From Muribaculaceae bacterium (GTDB lineage Bacteria > Bacteroidota > Bacteroidia > Bacteroidales > Muribaculaceae), in NCBI GenBank assembly GCA_017478855.1, contig JAFVCX010000082.1:1-46915 (forward strand): 46,915 nucleotides of DNA. The letters are read 5' to 3'. The position numbers and the translations under genes are program-made. Within the stretch, counting starts at the first letter, position 1. Every line of letters begins with the position of its first letter. This document shows, piece by piece, positions 35,333 through 42,848 of the stretch. The notes beneath the pieces were generated by a model. That model had not been told where the DNA came from. It did no database searches and saw only the letters and a program-made list of their open reading frames with translations.

Positions 35333-35548
35333 ATGAAAAAGTTAGTTTTGTTACTTGCTGTTGTTTTTAGCGTATCTCTGATTTCTTGCCAGGGCCAAGC
35401 CGATCAGGCTGCTGAGGCTGTTGACAGCGTTGCCACTGAGGCTGTTGAGGCTATCGATAGCGCCGCTACCGAAGCTGCTGATAGCGCAGTTGCTGCTGTT
35501 GAGGAAGTTGTTGACAGCGCTAAGGCTGCTGTTGAGGCTGCTAAATAA
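35333..35548 (+). CDS. Small Ala/Glu-rich repeat lipoprotein
   Basis: A 71-residue predicted lipoprotein. The signal peptide (MKKLVLLLAVVFSVSLISC) ends in a lipobox with Cys19. The mature part is low-complexity and made of imperfect repeats around AVDS, AIDS, AADS and VVDSAKAA, giving an alpha-helix with alternating acidic and alanine faces. No enzyme motif is present. It has a strong promoter, an AT-rich leader and its own terminator, so it may be abundant, perhaps an envelope-spacing lipoprotein with a role similar to Lpp. That role is a guess. Codon use is T-rich (GCT, GTT), unlike its GC-rich neighbours, which fits either high expression or the low complexity of the repeat. Confidence 0.82.
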   Translation: MKKLVLLLAVVFSVSLISCQGQADQAAEAVDSVATEAVEAIDSAATEAADSAVAAVEEVVDSAKAAVEAAK

Positions 35549-35600
35549 TTTAGCACAGAGCAACAACACTCGAAACAACACAAACACGAAAGAGTTTGGG

Positions 35601-35640
35601 GCTGTTCCACTCGCTGAGAGTCGAACAGCTTTTTTATTTT
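35601..35640 (+). terminator. Terminator of the small lipoprotein gene
   Basis: GCTGTTC (35601-35607) pairs with GAACAGC (35623-35629), with further pairing (ACTC/GAGAGT) inside. It is followed by TTTTTTATTTT. Confidence 0.85.
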
Positions 35641-35817
35641 CCCATCCCAACCGCCTCCTGCGTTGTGCCCACCATAGGGAGGTTACGCCGGCCTTAAAGC
35701 AGATGTGCCATTCCTCCTATTCTTTTTTGCCGCCATCTCTCATGCGACCGGCAGCGACGGTTGCCGCAGCCTAAAAGTCACCATCTGAATGATTTTTAAG
35801 CATAATGTGCAAAAAAA

Positions 35818-35849
35818 TTTGGTGGGTAATAAAAAAAGACGTACCTTTG
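35818..35849 (+). promoter_or_regulatory. Consensus promoter of tRNA-Lys
   Basis: TTTG (35818-35821), a 20-base spacer and TACCTTTG (35842-35849) match the Bacteroidota consensus exactly. The tRNA begins about 15 bases downstream. Confidence 0.8.
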
Positions 35850-35864
35850 CACCGCAAAAACGGA

Positions 35865-35940
35865 GATTCGCTAGCTCAGCTGGCAGAGCACAACACTTTT
35901 AATGTTGGGGTCCTGGGTTCGAATCCCAGGCGGATCACCA
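35865..35940 (+). tRNA. tRNA-Lys (anticodon TTT)
   Basis: A 76-base cloverleaf with encoded CCA. The acceptor stem GATTCGC pairs with GCGGATC (one G-U pair). The D-arm contains GCTCAGCTGGCAGAGC. The anticodon stem CAACA/TGTTG holds the loop CTTTTAA, with the anticodon TTT at 35898-35900. The T-arm is CCTGGGTTCGAATCCCAGG. The 83-bp direct repeat begins within the final CCA. Confidence 0.97.
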
Positions 35941-36021
35941 AAAAACGGAGCCTGCACCACGCTTGTGATGCAGGCTTCACTGTTTTTTCGCGCCGCGCTC
36001 AGCAGCGACTATTCAGCCACA
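35939..36021. repeat. 83-bp direct repeat, left copy (behind tRNA-Lys)
   Basis: Identical to 37616-37698 in 82 of 83 positions (the difference is at 35992/37669), with the copies 1677 bases apart. It holds the bidirectional hairpin terminator AGCCTGCA...TGCAGGCT (35949-35976, T-run 35983-35988). It also holds a displaced copy of the last three codons and stop of pepT (36009-36020, read leftward). The real pepT end lies in the right copy. So the ATPase cassette between the copies was probably inserted at an ancestral tRNA-Lys/pepT junction with duplication of the junction sequence. Confidence 0.95.
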
Positions 36022-36110
36022 CGCTTGGAATCGTTGACTTAAAAACTTCACCTTGCCTCCCACCAGACCAACATCAGATGCTATGATGTGGCAATCCTAA
36101 TTGGCATAAG

Positions 36111-36190
36111 TGCGCATTGTAGGGTTAATCCTTTATGTAAAACCTGCGCATTATAGTTAAATTTGTTGATTTCACACTTGCGCATTATAA
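36111..36190 (+). repeat. Three phased direct repeats TGCGCATT(A/G)TA
   Basis: Copies start at 36111 (TGCGCATTGTAG), 36145 (TGCGCATTATAG) and 36179 (TGCGCATTATAA), with exact 34-base spacing. A decayed fourth, TGTATTATAA, begins at 36212. The third copy overlaps the -33 element of the ATPase promoter. This suggests binding sites for a regulator, possibly the ATPase itself. Confidence 0.85.
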
Positions 36191-36208
36191 ATTTAATATG
36201 TACTTTTG
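36177..36208 (+). promoter_or_regulatory. Promoter of the AAA+ ATPase gene
   Basis: CTTG (36177-36180), a 20-base spacer and TACTTTTG (36201-36208). The leader is about 25 bases before the ATG at 36237. The -33 lies inside the third TGCGCATT repeat. Confidence 0.7.
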
Positions 36209-36236
36209 TGCTGTATTATAATTAATATAATGTTGT

Positions 36237-37595
36237 ATGATTTTTAAGCGCAAAATTTATCGCCGACTTCTTGACTGGAAGGCCAACAGCTCGGGCAGCA
36301 AGGCTCTTTTAGTGGAGGGAGCCAGACGAATCGGGAAGTCCACCATTGTGGAGGAATTTGCCAAAAACGAATACAAGTCCTACATTCTCATCGATTTCAA
36401 TACAACGAGTGATGTGGTTAAGTCGGCATTTAACAATTATATGACCGACCTCGACACGTTTTTCTTGATTCTATCTTCAGAATACCACGTCACATTATTT
36501 CGAAGAGAGTCCATCATCGTTTTTGACGAGGTTCAGCAATTCCCCAAGGCCCGGCAAGCGGTCAAATATCTTGTTGCCGACGGTCGTTACGATTATATCG
36601 AAACAGGTTCTTTAATCTCCATCAAGGAGAAGGTAAAAGACATCACCATCCCTTCTGAAGAGAGGAAAATATCTATGTATCCCATGGATTTTGAAGAATT
36701 TGGGTGGGCTTTGGGCGAGAACAAGATGATGGAGTATATTCGCAAGTGTTTTGAAGACAAAAATCCTCTTGAGCAAAATCTGCATGCTAAGGCCATGCTC
36801 TTGTTTCGCCAATATATGATTGTTGGGGGCATGCCCAAAAGTGTGGCGGCATACATTGAGAATGACCGCAGTTTTGAAAAAGCCGATATCGAAAAACGCG
36901 ACATCTTGGCCCTATATCGCAACGACATCATGAAAATCAACTCCGGTTATCGCTCTAATGTTCTCGCCATTTTTGACCAAATCCCGGCTTTTCTGTCGAA
37001 ATCAGAGCGCAGAGTGGTGATGGGGAGAATTGAAAAGGGAGCAACCTTTCCAAAATACCACGACACCTTCTTTTGGCTGGCCGATTCGATGATAGTGAAT
37101 GAGTGCTTTAATTGTTCTGACCCAAATGTTGGATTGTCGTTGAATGAAGACCGCACTTATGTCAAGTGTTATATGGGCGACACCGGGCTCTTGGTGAGCC
37201 ATGCATTTGATGAAAAAGAAATCGTAGATAATGAGCTGTATAAAGAAATGCTTTTCGGGAAACTATCCACCAACGAAGGCATGCTTTATGAGAATGCTAT
37301 CGCGCAAATGCTCGTCGCGGCAGGACACAAATTGTATTTCTACACGCGATACAACTTGGAGAAACACAGAAATGATATTGAGATAGACTTTATTTTATCC
37401 AATAACAGCAAGCTTAAATACAAAATCTATCCCATTGAAGTCAAGTCGGCCGATCGTTACACCACAACTTCACTCTCCCGTTTTGCCGACACATTTCGTG
37501 AACGCATCGGGTGCAGCTATGTAATTCATCCCAAGAATCTCAAAGTTGAAAACAAAGTGGTATATATCCCGGCATACATGGCTTTTTGTTTATAA
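36237..37595 (+). CDS. AAA+ ATPase with C-terminal DUF4143 domain, on an inserted cassette
   Basis: A 452-residue cytoplasmic ATPase. The Walker A motif is GARRIGKST (28-36), Walker B is IIVFDE (93-98), and a sensor-like motif ETGSLI lies at 122-127. The C-terminal DUF4143 region ends in a PD-(D/E)XK-like arrangement: Glu352 in YENA, Asp384 in EIDFIL, and Glu401-Val-Lys403 in YPIEVKSA. A nucleic-acid role is therefore possible but unproven. Such ATPases are common in Bacteroidota and archaea, often in several copies, and their function is unknown. The cassette is AT-rich, has its own phased repeats and promoter, and is flanked by 83-bp direct repeats, so it was probably acquired horizontally. 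No integrase or transposase accompanies it. Confidence 0.92.
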   Translation: MIFKRKIYRRLLDWKANSSGSKALLVEGARRIGKSTIVEEFAKNEYKSYILIDFNTTSDVVKSAFNNYMTDLDTFFLILSSEYHVTLFRRESIIVFDEVQQFPKARQAVKYLVADGRYDYIETGSLISIKEKVKDITIPSEERKISMYPMDFEEFGWALGENKMMEYIRKCFEDKNPLEQNLHAKAMLLFRQYMIVGGMPKSVAAYIENDRSFEKADIEKRDILALYRNDIMKINSGYRSNVLAIFDQIPAFLSKSERRVVMGRIEKGATFPKYHDTFFWLADSMIVNECFNCSDPNVGLSLNEDRTYVKCYMGDTGLLVSHAFDEKEIVDNELYKEMLFGKLSTNEGMLYENAIAQMLVAAGHKLYFYTRYNLEKHRNDIEIDFILSNNSKLKYKIYPIEVKSADRYTTTSLSRFADTFRERIGCSYVIHPKNLKVENKVVYIPAYMAFCL

Positions 37596-37615
37596 CCAAG
37601 CCTTGATGGGACTAT

Positions 37616-37698
37616 CAAAAAACGGAGCCTGCACCACGCTTGTGATGCAGGCTTCACTGTTTTTTCGCACCGCGCTCAGCAGCGACTATTCAGCCACA
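37616..37698. repeat. 83-bp direct repeat, right copy (pepT end and terminator)
   Basis: This is the partner of 35939-36021. It contains the true last three codons and stop of pepT (37686-37697) and the hairpin AGCCTGCA (37626-37633) with TGCAGGCT (37646-37653). The hairpin is flanked by T-runs in both directions, so it terminates both the ATPase gene and pepT. Confidence 0.95.
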
Positions 37699-38900
37699 AG
37701 GCGGCAAATCTCAATGATGGTGCGCATGGCCTTCTCCATCGAGGGGATTGGCACATACTCATAGCGGCCGTGCATGTTCATGCCGCCGGCAAAGATGTTG
37801 GGGCAAGGCAATCCCTTGAACGAAAGCTGCGCCCCATCGGTGCCGCCGCGAATGGGTTGCACCTTCACCACCACACCGGCACGCTCCATGGCTTTCTTGG
37901 CCACGTCGATGACGTGCATCACCGGCTCAATCTTCTCGCGCATATTGCGATACTGCTCTTTGATTTCCACAGTGGCGCAGCCCGGGAATTGCTCATTGAT
38001 GGCATCGCACCACTGCTGCATCTGCTCCTTGCGGGTGGCGAAACGCTCGCCATCGTGGTCGCGAATGATGAAGCTGAGGGTGGTTTCTTCCACATTGCCC
38101 TTGATGCCCGTGAGGTGGAAAAATCCCTCATAACCCTCGGTGCGCTCGGGCACTTCGTCTTGCGGCATCATGGCAAGGAAACGCATGGCCACGCGCTGCG
38201 AGTTCACCATCTTGTCCTTGGCCGTGCCCGGATGCACGTTGCGGCCTTTGAAGGTGACCTTAGCGCCGGCGGCGTTGAAGTTCTCATACTCCAGCTCGCC
38301 CACTGCACCGCCGTCCATCGTGTAGGCCCAATCGGCACCAAACTTCTCCACATCGAAGTGGTGAGCGCCCATGCCAATCTCCTCGTCGGGGTTAAAGCCC
38401 ACGCGAATCTTACCGTGCTTCACCTCCGGATGCTCCTGCAACCACTGCACGGCGGCAAGAATCTCGGCAATGCCGGCCTTGTCGTCGGCGCCAAGCAGCG
38501 TGGTGCCGTCGGTAACGATGAGTTGCTGGCCCACATAATCGTTCATCTCGGGAAACTCGGCGGGGTCGAGCACGATGCCCTGCTCCTCGTTGAGAGTGAT
38601 GGTGCCCCCCTCATATTGCACAATGAGCGGATTCACTCCGTCGCCACTCATATCGGGGGCGGTGTCCATATGGGCAATGAATCCTATGGTGGGCACCGGC
38701 TCGTCGGTATTGGCCGGCAAGGTCGCATACAGGTAGCCCAACTCATCGAGCGAGATTTCGCTCAGACCCATGTCGCGCAACTCCTGTTCGAGTGCTTTAG
38801 CAAACACCATCTGCCCGGGCGTGGAGGGCGTGGTGCCGGTGAGTTCGTCGCTCTGTGTGCCGAACTTCACATAATTGAGAAATCTTTCTACCAGTGTCAT
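37686..38900 (-). CDS. pepT: Peptidase T (tripeptide aminopeptidase)
   Basis: A 404-residue cytoplasmic zinc enzyme of family M20 that removes N-terminal residues from tripeptides. The dizinc site is visible: AHMDTAPD (His77, Asp79), GADDKAG (about 138-144) and NPDEEIG (Glu173/174), plus [23 protein letters not shown] near the end. The start at 38900 ([11 protein letters not shown]) was chosen because upstream in-frame codons run into AT-rich promoter sequence and lack family similarity. Its 3' end is duplicated 1677 bases away, behind tRNA-Lys. Fits a peptide-using lifestyle together with the secreted protease and aminopeptidase P. Very high confidence. Confidence 0.97.
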   Translation of the reverse strand: MTLVERFLNYVKFGTQSDELTGTTPSTPGQMVFAKALEQELRDMGLSEISLDELGYLYATLPANTDEPVPTIGFIAHMDTAPDMSGDGVNPLIVQYEGGTITLNEEQGIVLDPAEFPEMNDYVGQQLIVTDGTTLLGADDKAGIAEILAAVQWLQEHPEVKHGKIRVGFNPDEEIGMGAHHFDVEKFGADWAYTMDGGAVGELEYENFNAAGAKVTFKGRNVHPGTAKDKMVNSQRVAMRFLAMMPQDEVPERTEGYEGFFHLTGIKGNVEETTLSFIIRDHDGERFATRKEQMQQWCDAINEQFPGCATVEIKEQYRNMREKIEPVMHVIDVAKKAMERAGVVVKVQPIRGGTDGAQLSFKGLPCPNIFAGGMNMHGRYEYVPIPSMEKAMRTIIEICRLVAE

Positions 38901-38944
38901 GTTTGGAATTTGGAAATATATTTTCGTTAATGGATATACACATG

Positions 38945-38952
38945 CAAATGTA
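38945..38952 (-). promoter_or_regulatory. -7 promoter box of pepT
   Basis: On the minus strand, TACATTTG is a perfect match. The nearest TTTG lies only 14 bases upstream, so the -33 element is uncertain. The leader is about 40 bases. Confidence 0.6.
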
Positions 38953-39048
38953 CGCATTTTTTTCATCAAAACCTATCTTTTGCCCGCCTTTTCACCTGCC
39001 CGTGTCCCTTTTCGGGGTCAAAGCCATCTTTTTGTGGGCAAGATTTAG

Positions 39049-39056
39049 TAACTTTG
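39049..39056 (+). promoter_or_regulatory. -7 promoter box of the nuclease gene
   Basis: TAACTTTG is a perfect -7 box. A TTTG at 39031-39034 is only 14 bases upstream. The leader is about 30 bases and contains a short open frame (ATG 39064, 11 codons) overlapping the nuclease start. Confidence 0.6.
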
Positions 39057-39089
39057 CTATCTGGATGAACTATCTTTCACACAAGAGCG

Positions 39090-39917
39090 ATGCGATTTGA
39101 CTGGCAACGGTGGAAACTGCCCGCACTCACGGCAACGTGGGCGATGCTGCTCATTGTGGTGGGCATTTTGCCGGCAAGGCAGTGTGTGCGGCCCACCGTC
39201 ACACCCGCCGGCAATCACAGTGCCCACGAGCTGCAACACGTGGCCTCGCCCGGGGGCGAGGCGTGCGTCGTGGTTCCCTACACAGGTTTCAGCATCCTGT
39301 TTCGCCCCGACTGGCACATGGCGCGTTGTGCGACCTATGAGCTGACGGCCGGCGAAACGCTGGGAGAACTGCAACGCGAGCAGTCGTTTGCCACCGATGC
39401 CCAAGTGCCGGGCTGCGCCAACGCCAACGCGGTGGCCGGCAGCGGCTTCGACCGGGGTCACTTGGTGCCGGCCGGCGATTTGCGCTGGGACTCCATCGCC
39501 ATGCGCGAATCATTCTTGATGACCAACGTGTGTCCGCAAAACCGGGCGCTCAACAAGGGTGGCTGGAGCCGCCTTGAGGAGAAACTGCGGGAATGGGCGC
39601 GGCGCGACACCGCCATCATCGTCATCACCGGCCCTGTGGTGAGTTCGCCCCTGCGACGCACGGCAGGTGGCATGGTCATCCCCAATGCCTTTTTCAAGGT
39701 GGTGCTGGCCCACAAAGTTCGCCCCATGCGAGCCATCGCTTTCGTCTATCCCAATGAGGCGGCCGACGGCCCTTTGGTCGACTATGCGGTGACGGTCGAC
39801 TCGGTGGAGCGCCTGTCGGGGCTGCGTTTCTTCATGTGTTTGCCTCAAAATGAGCGACAACGGTTAGCGACCCGCTGCGACCTCGACCCGTGGCTGCGCT
39901 CGCAAGCAGCGCGCTAA
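39090..39917 (+). CDS. DNA/RNA non-specific endonuclease (NUC1/EndA family), exported
   Basis: A 275-residue nuclease of the beta-beta-alpha-metal (Serratia nuclease) family, which cuts DNA and RNA without sequence preference. The catalytic motif is DRGHLVPAGD (121-130, His124). The metal-binding Asn (about 155) and the assisting Glu163 lie in CPQNRALNKGGWSRLEEK. The N-terminus (about 13-30, ATWAMLLIVVGILPA) is a signal anchor or signal peptide without a lipobox, so it acts in the periplasm, at the surface or outside. Likely roles are nucleotide scavenging from extracellular DNA or degrading competitor DNA. Monocistronic, divergent from pepT. High confidence for family; role inferred. Confidence 0.93.
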   Translation: MRFDWQRWKLPALTATWAMLLIVVGILPARQCVRPTVTPAGNHSAHELQHVASPGGEACVVVPYTGFSILFRPDWHMARCATYELTAGETLGELQREQSFATDAQVPGCANANAVAGSGFDRGHLVPAGDLRWDSIAMRESFLMTNVCPQNRALNKGGWSRLEEKLREWARRDTAIIVITGPVVSSPLRRTAGGMVIPNAFFKVVLAHKVRPMRAIAFVYPNEAADGPLVDYAVTVDSVERLSGLRFFMCLPQNERQRLATRCDLDPWLRSQAAR

Positions 39918-39932
39918 CGCCTACATGAGCTT

Positions 39933-40056
39933 CGCACTCGGAAAACCTCAAGTAAACTTGGCTTTTCGCTCGTTTATTCGCCGTAACGTTGGCTTCGCCG
40001 AAGTTACTCGCACTCGGAAAACCTCAAGTAAACTTGGCTTTTCGCTCGTTTATTCG
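39933..40056. repeat. Two perfect 48-bp direct repeats with a palindrome between them
   Basis: The 48-base unit at 39933-39980 recurs without change at 40009-40056, a 76-base period. Each contains CAAGTAAACTTG, a small palindrome. The 28 bases between the copies hold the imperfect hairpin GTAACGTTGGC-TTC-GCCGAAGTTAC. The second copy supplies the -33 element of the pepP promoter, and the -7 box follows at once. The first copy is followed by a decayed -7 (TAACGTTG). I recall similar sequences as dispersed intergenic elements in Bacteroidales, but could not check. Confidence 0.9.
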
Positions 40057-40064
40057 TAACTTTG
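40033..40064 (+). promoter_or_regulatory. Promoter of pepP carried by the 48-bp repeat
   Basis: CTTG (40033-40036, inside repeat copy 2), a 20-base spacer and TAACTTTG (40057-40064). The leader is about 65 bases to the ATG at 40136. Confidence 0.75.
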
Positions 40065-40135
40065 TGGGGTGCTTAACTTGAAGCAACCTGACTATTTACT
40101 TACCAGAACACTCATTTATAACAAAAATAAAGATT

Positions 40136-41536
40136 ATGTTTAGCAAAGAAACCTATGTGAACCGCCGCCGCCGGCTCATGGAGCTGGTGGGCGAGGGCGT
40201 GATTGTGCTCTTCGGCAACAACGAGTCGCCCAACAACTACCCCAATAACGGTTATTACCCTTTCCGTCAGGATTCATCGTTTCTCTATTACTTCGGCCAA
40301 AACCGCGATGGGCTGGTGGGCGTGGTTGACGTGGACAACGGCACCGAAACCCTTGTGGGCAACGACATCGACATCGAAGATATCGTGTGGTATGGTTCGG
40401 TGGATAGCGTGGCCGACATGGCCGCGCAGGTGGGAGTGGCTCATAGCGCCCCCATGGCCCAGCTGGCTCAAATCTGCACCGAGGCCACCCGTGCCGGACG
40501 CACCATTCACTTCTTGCCTCCCTATCGCCACGACATCATGATTCAAATCATGGACTTGCTGGGCATCCACCCCAGCCAGCAACGCAAGCAGGCTTCGCAC
40601 AAACTGCGCATGGCCGTGATTGAGATGCGCTCGCGCAAAGAGCCGCAAGAAATCGAGGAGATGGAACGCGCCGCCCACATCGGCTACCTGATGCACACCA
40701 CCGCCATGCGCCTCGTGAAACCCGGCGTGACCGAGAAATACATTGGGGGGCAGGTTGATGGCATCGCCCACAGCTATGGCGCGCAGGTGAGTTTTCCCAC
40801 TATCTTTTCGCAGCACGGCGAAATCATGCACGGCAACCCCTCGCTGGCCGTGCTTGAAAGCGGACGACTCGCCTTGTGCGATGCCGGAGCCGAAACGGTG
40901 AACAACTATTGCAGCGACAACACGCGCACGATGCCCGTGAGCGGCAAGTTCACGCAGCGTCAGCGCGACATCTACGATATCGTGGTCGATTGCCACGACC
41001 TTGCCCTGCAAGTGGCCAAGCCGGGCGTGAAATATATGGATGTGCACTTTGCCGTGTGTCGCCTCATGGCCGAGCGACTCAAAGATTTGGGGCTCATGCG
41101 CGGCAACGTGGACGACGCGGTGGCCGCCGGCGCACACGCCATGTTCTTGCCTCACGGGCTCGGACACATGATGGGCATGGATGTGCACGACATGGAGGGG
41201 CTTGACCAAATCTATGTGGGCTTCAACGAAGAAACCCGCCCCAATCTGGAGCAATTCGGCACCAACTGCCTGCGCATGGGCCGACGGCTGCAAGAGGGCT
41301 TTGTGGTGACCGATGAGCCGGGCATCTATTTCATTCCGGCTCTTATCGACGACTGGCGGCGCAATGGCCACTGCGCCGAGTGGCTCAACTTTGACCTGCT
41401 GGAAACCTACAAAGACTTTGGCGGTATCCGCATCGAGGACGACCTGCTCATCACAGCCGATGGCTGCCGCTTCCTCGGCGAAGAGCGCATTCCTTATCAT
41501 GCCGGCGATGTAGAAGCCTTCATGGCGCAGAACTAA
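40136..41536 (+). CDS. pepP: Xaa-Pro aminopeptidase (aminopeptidase P, M24B)
   Basis: A 466-residue cytoplasmic dimetal enzyme that removes an N-terminal residue next to proline. An N-terminal creatinase-like domain (about 1-170) precedes the pita-bread domain. The five ligands are Asp249 (LCDAGAE), Asp261 (YCSDNTRT), His344 in LPHGLGHMMGMDVHD, Glu394 (TDEPGIYF) and Glu434 (IRIEDD). His340 and His351 are the usual accessory histidines. Length is typical. It is monocistronic, with a repeat-derived promoter and a strong terminator. Very high confidence. Confidence 0.97.
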   Translation: MFSKETYVNRRRRLMELVGEGVIVLFGNNESPNNYPNNGYYPFRQDSSFLYYFGQNRDGLVGVVDVDNGTETLVGNDIDIEDIVWYGSVDSVADMAAQVGVAHSAPMAQLAQICTEATRAGRTIHFLPPYRHDIMIQIMDLLGIHPSQQRKQASHKLRMAVIEMRSRKEPQEIEEMERAAHIGYLMHTTAMRLVKPGVTEKYIGGQVDGIAHSYGAQVSFPTIFSQHGEIMHGNPSLAVLESGRLALCDAGAETVNNYCSDNTRTMPVSGKFTQRQRDIYDIVVDCHDLALQVAKPGVKYMDVHFAVCRLMAERLKDLGLMRGNVDDAVAAGAHAMFLPHGLGHMMGMDVHDMEGLDQIYVGFNEETRPNLEQFGTNCLRMGRRLQEGFVVTDEPGIYFIPALIDDWRRNGHCAEWLNFDLLETYKDFGGIRIEDDLLITADGCRFLGEERIPYHAGDVEAFMAQN

Positions 41537-41558
41537 AGGCCATCCCTAAAAGCACGCT

Positions 41559-41595
41559 TCAGGCCGGCAATCTTTTTTGCCGGCCTGAGTTGTTT
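41559..41595. terminator. Bidirectional terminator between pepP and the M16 peptidase gene
   Basis: TCAGGCCGGCAA (41559-41570) and TTGCCGGCCTGA (41577-41588) form a perfect 12-bp stem with a T-rich loop, followed by GTTGTTT. The two genes converge here. Confidence 0.8.
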
Positions 41596-41608
41596 CTCTC
41601 TGCAAGCC

Positions 41609-42829
41609 TTAAAGCAAGGTGAGCACCGTGGTGTGAGGTTCGGTGATGAGCCGGGCGGCCTCACGCACCTGTTCGGGCGTGACGGCCATCACACGCTCGG
41701 TCATCTCGCGCAGTGAGCTCACATGGTTGTAGTAGAGCATACTCCGGCCGGCGTGCATCGCCAGCCACTCGGTGCTATCGGCTGCCAGCAGCAGTTGGCC
41801 GCAATATTGCCGTTTGGCGGCATCGAGCCGCCGGGCAGGCAGTGCATGCTCGGCAAGGTCGTGCGTAATGCGGTGAATAATGCGCAGACTGGCATCCACA
41901 TGCTTGTGGTCGCACCCCAAGTATATTTCAAGCAATCCGCAGTCGTTCATCAAGCTCAGCGACGACTCCACGGTGTAAACGTAGCCGCGCCGTTCGCGCA
42001 ACTGCATGTTGAGCAGCGAGTTCATGCCCGGGCCGGCCAGCAAATTGTTGAGCAGCGAGAGGGCGAAGCGCGCCTCGTGGTGCATTCCCGGCACACGGGC
42101 ACCCACCATCGTGTGAGCCTGATGCAGCTGCATGTCAGTGGCTTCACGCCGAGGAGCCAGCAAAGCCGGAGCCAGCCGCCGGTGGCGATGCGGCACGGCG
42201 GGCATGTCGCCCAAGAAATGCTCGGCCATGCGCATGACACGAGCCGCGGCAGCGTTGCCCACTACAAACAACACCATGTTTTCGGGCACATAGTGCGTGC
42301 GCAAAAACTCGGCGCAGTCTTGAGCCTGCGTGTCGTGCAGATGGGCCGTTGTGCCCAGCACATTGTGGCCCGGGCCACTGCCGGCAAACACGAGGTCTTC
42401 AAAATCGTCGGCCACAGCATCGGCCGGCGAGTCGCGATAGCTGGCCACCTCTTCGAGCACCACATCGCGCTCACGCTCCACCTCATCGGCCGGAAAAACG
42501 GAGTTTCTCACCAAGTCGGCCAGCAGGTCGAGGGCACGCGCCAAATGCTGTGAGGGAAACACCGAGTAGAGCATCGTGTGCTCTTTGGTGGTGTAGGCGT
42601 TCAGCTCGCCGCCCACGCGCTCCATGCGGTTGCTGATGTGCCATGCTCGGCGATGGCGGGTGCCCTTAAAGAGCGTGTGCTCCACAAAATGAGCCAACCC
42701 GAAGTGACCTTGCGGGTCGTCGCGGCTGCCGGCCATCACGGCCAGTCCACACCACGTCACAGGGCCGGCCTTGGGCACCGTCACCACGCGCAACCCATTG
42801 GCAAGGGTTCCATATTGTGCTTCTTCCAT
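41609..42829 (-). CDS. M16-family zinc metallopeptidase (processing-peptidase/pitrilysin-like)
   Basis: A 406-residue cytoplasmic or peripheral protease of the insulinase clan. The inverted zinc motif H-x-x-E-H is HFVEH (His47, Glu50, His51), and the third ligand is Glu126/127 in VVLEEVASYRDSP, 75 residues later as expected. The C-terminal half carries the second, non-catalytic M16 domain (about 200-406). Similar to bacterial homologues of the mitochondrial processing peptidase beta subunit. It follows the S24 regulator gene by 19 bases on the same strand and may be coexpressed. Many Bacteroidota have several M16 paralogues of unknown substrate. High confidence for family. Confidence 0.94.
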   Translation of the reverse strand: MEEAQYGTLANGLRVVTVPKAGPVTWCGLAVMAGSRDDPQGHFGLAHFVEHTLFKGTRHRRAWHISNRMERVGGELNAYTTKEHTMLYSVFPSQHLARALDLLADLVRNSVFPADEVERERDVVLEEVASYRDSPADAVADDFEDLVFAGSGPGHNVLGTTAHLHDTQAQDCAEFLRTHYVPENMVLFVVGNAAAARVMRMAEHFLGDMPAVPHRHRRLAPALLAPRREATDMQLHQAHTMVGARVPGMHHEARFALSLLNNLLAGPGMNSLLNMQLRERRGYVYTVESSLSLMNDCGLLEIYLGCDHKHVDASLRIIHRITHDLAEHALPARRLDAAKRQYCGQLLLAADSTEWLAMHAGRSMLYYNHVSSLREMTERVMAVTPEQVREAARLITEPHTTVLTLL

Positions 42830-42848
42830 ATCTTTTTAGATGGGGGGA

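Larger units (their letters stand above)
35549..35864 (+). other. Intergenic region between the small lipoprotein gene and tRNA-Lys
   Basis: Apart from the terminator at 35601-35640 and the tRNA promoter at 35818-35849, nothing was recognised in these 316 bases. Confidence 0.6.
36022..36236 (+). other. AT-rich control region upstream of the AAA+ ATPase gene
   Basis: No gene was seen. It carries three TGCGCATT repeats spaced exactly 34 bases apart and two perfect -7 boxes: TAAATTTG at 36158-36165 and TACTTTTG at 36201-36208. The sequence is distinctly more AT-rich than the flanking chromosome. Confidence 0.75.

Noticed and set aside
36111-36222. Possible CRISPR array (regular 34-bp period)
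   Set aside because: The repeated part is only about 11 bases and the period leaves about 23 non-identical bases. There are three copies, no leader and no cas genes. A regulator binding array fits better.
35939-37698. Insertion sequence or transposon around the AAA+ ATPase
   Set aside because: No transposase, no terminal inverted repeats, and an 83-bp direct repeat is too long for a target-site duplication.
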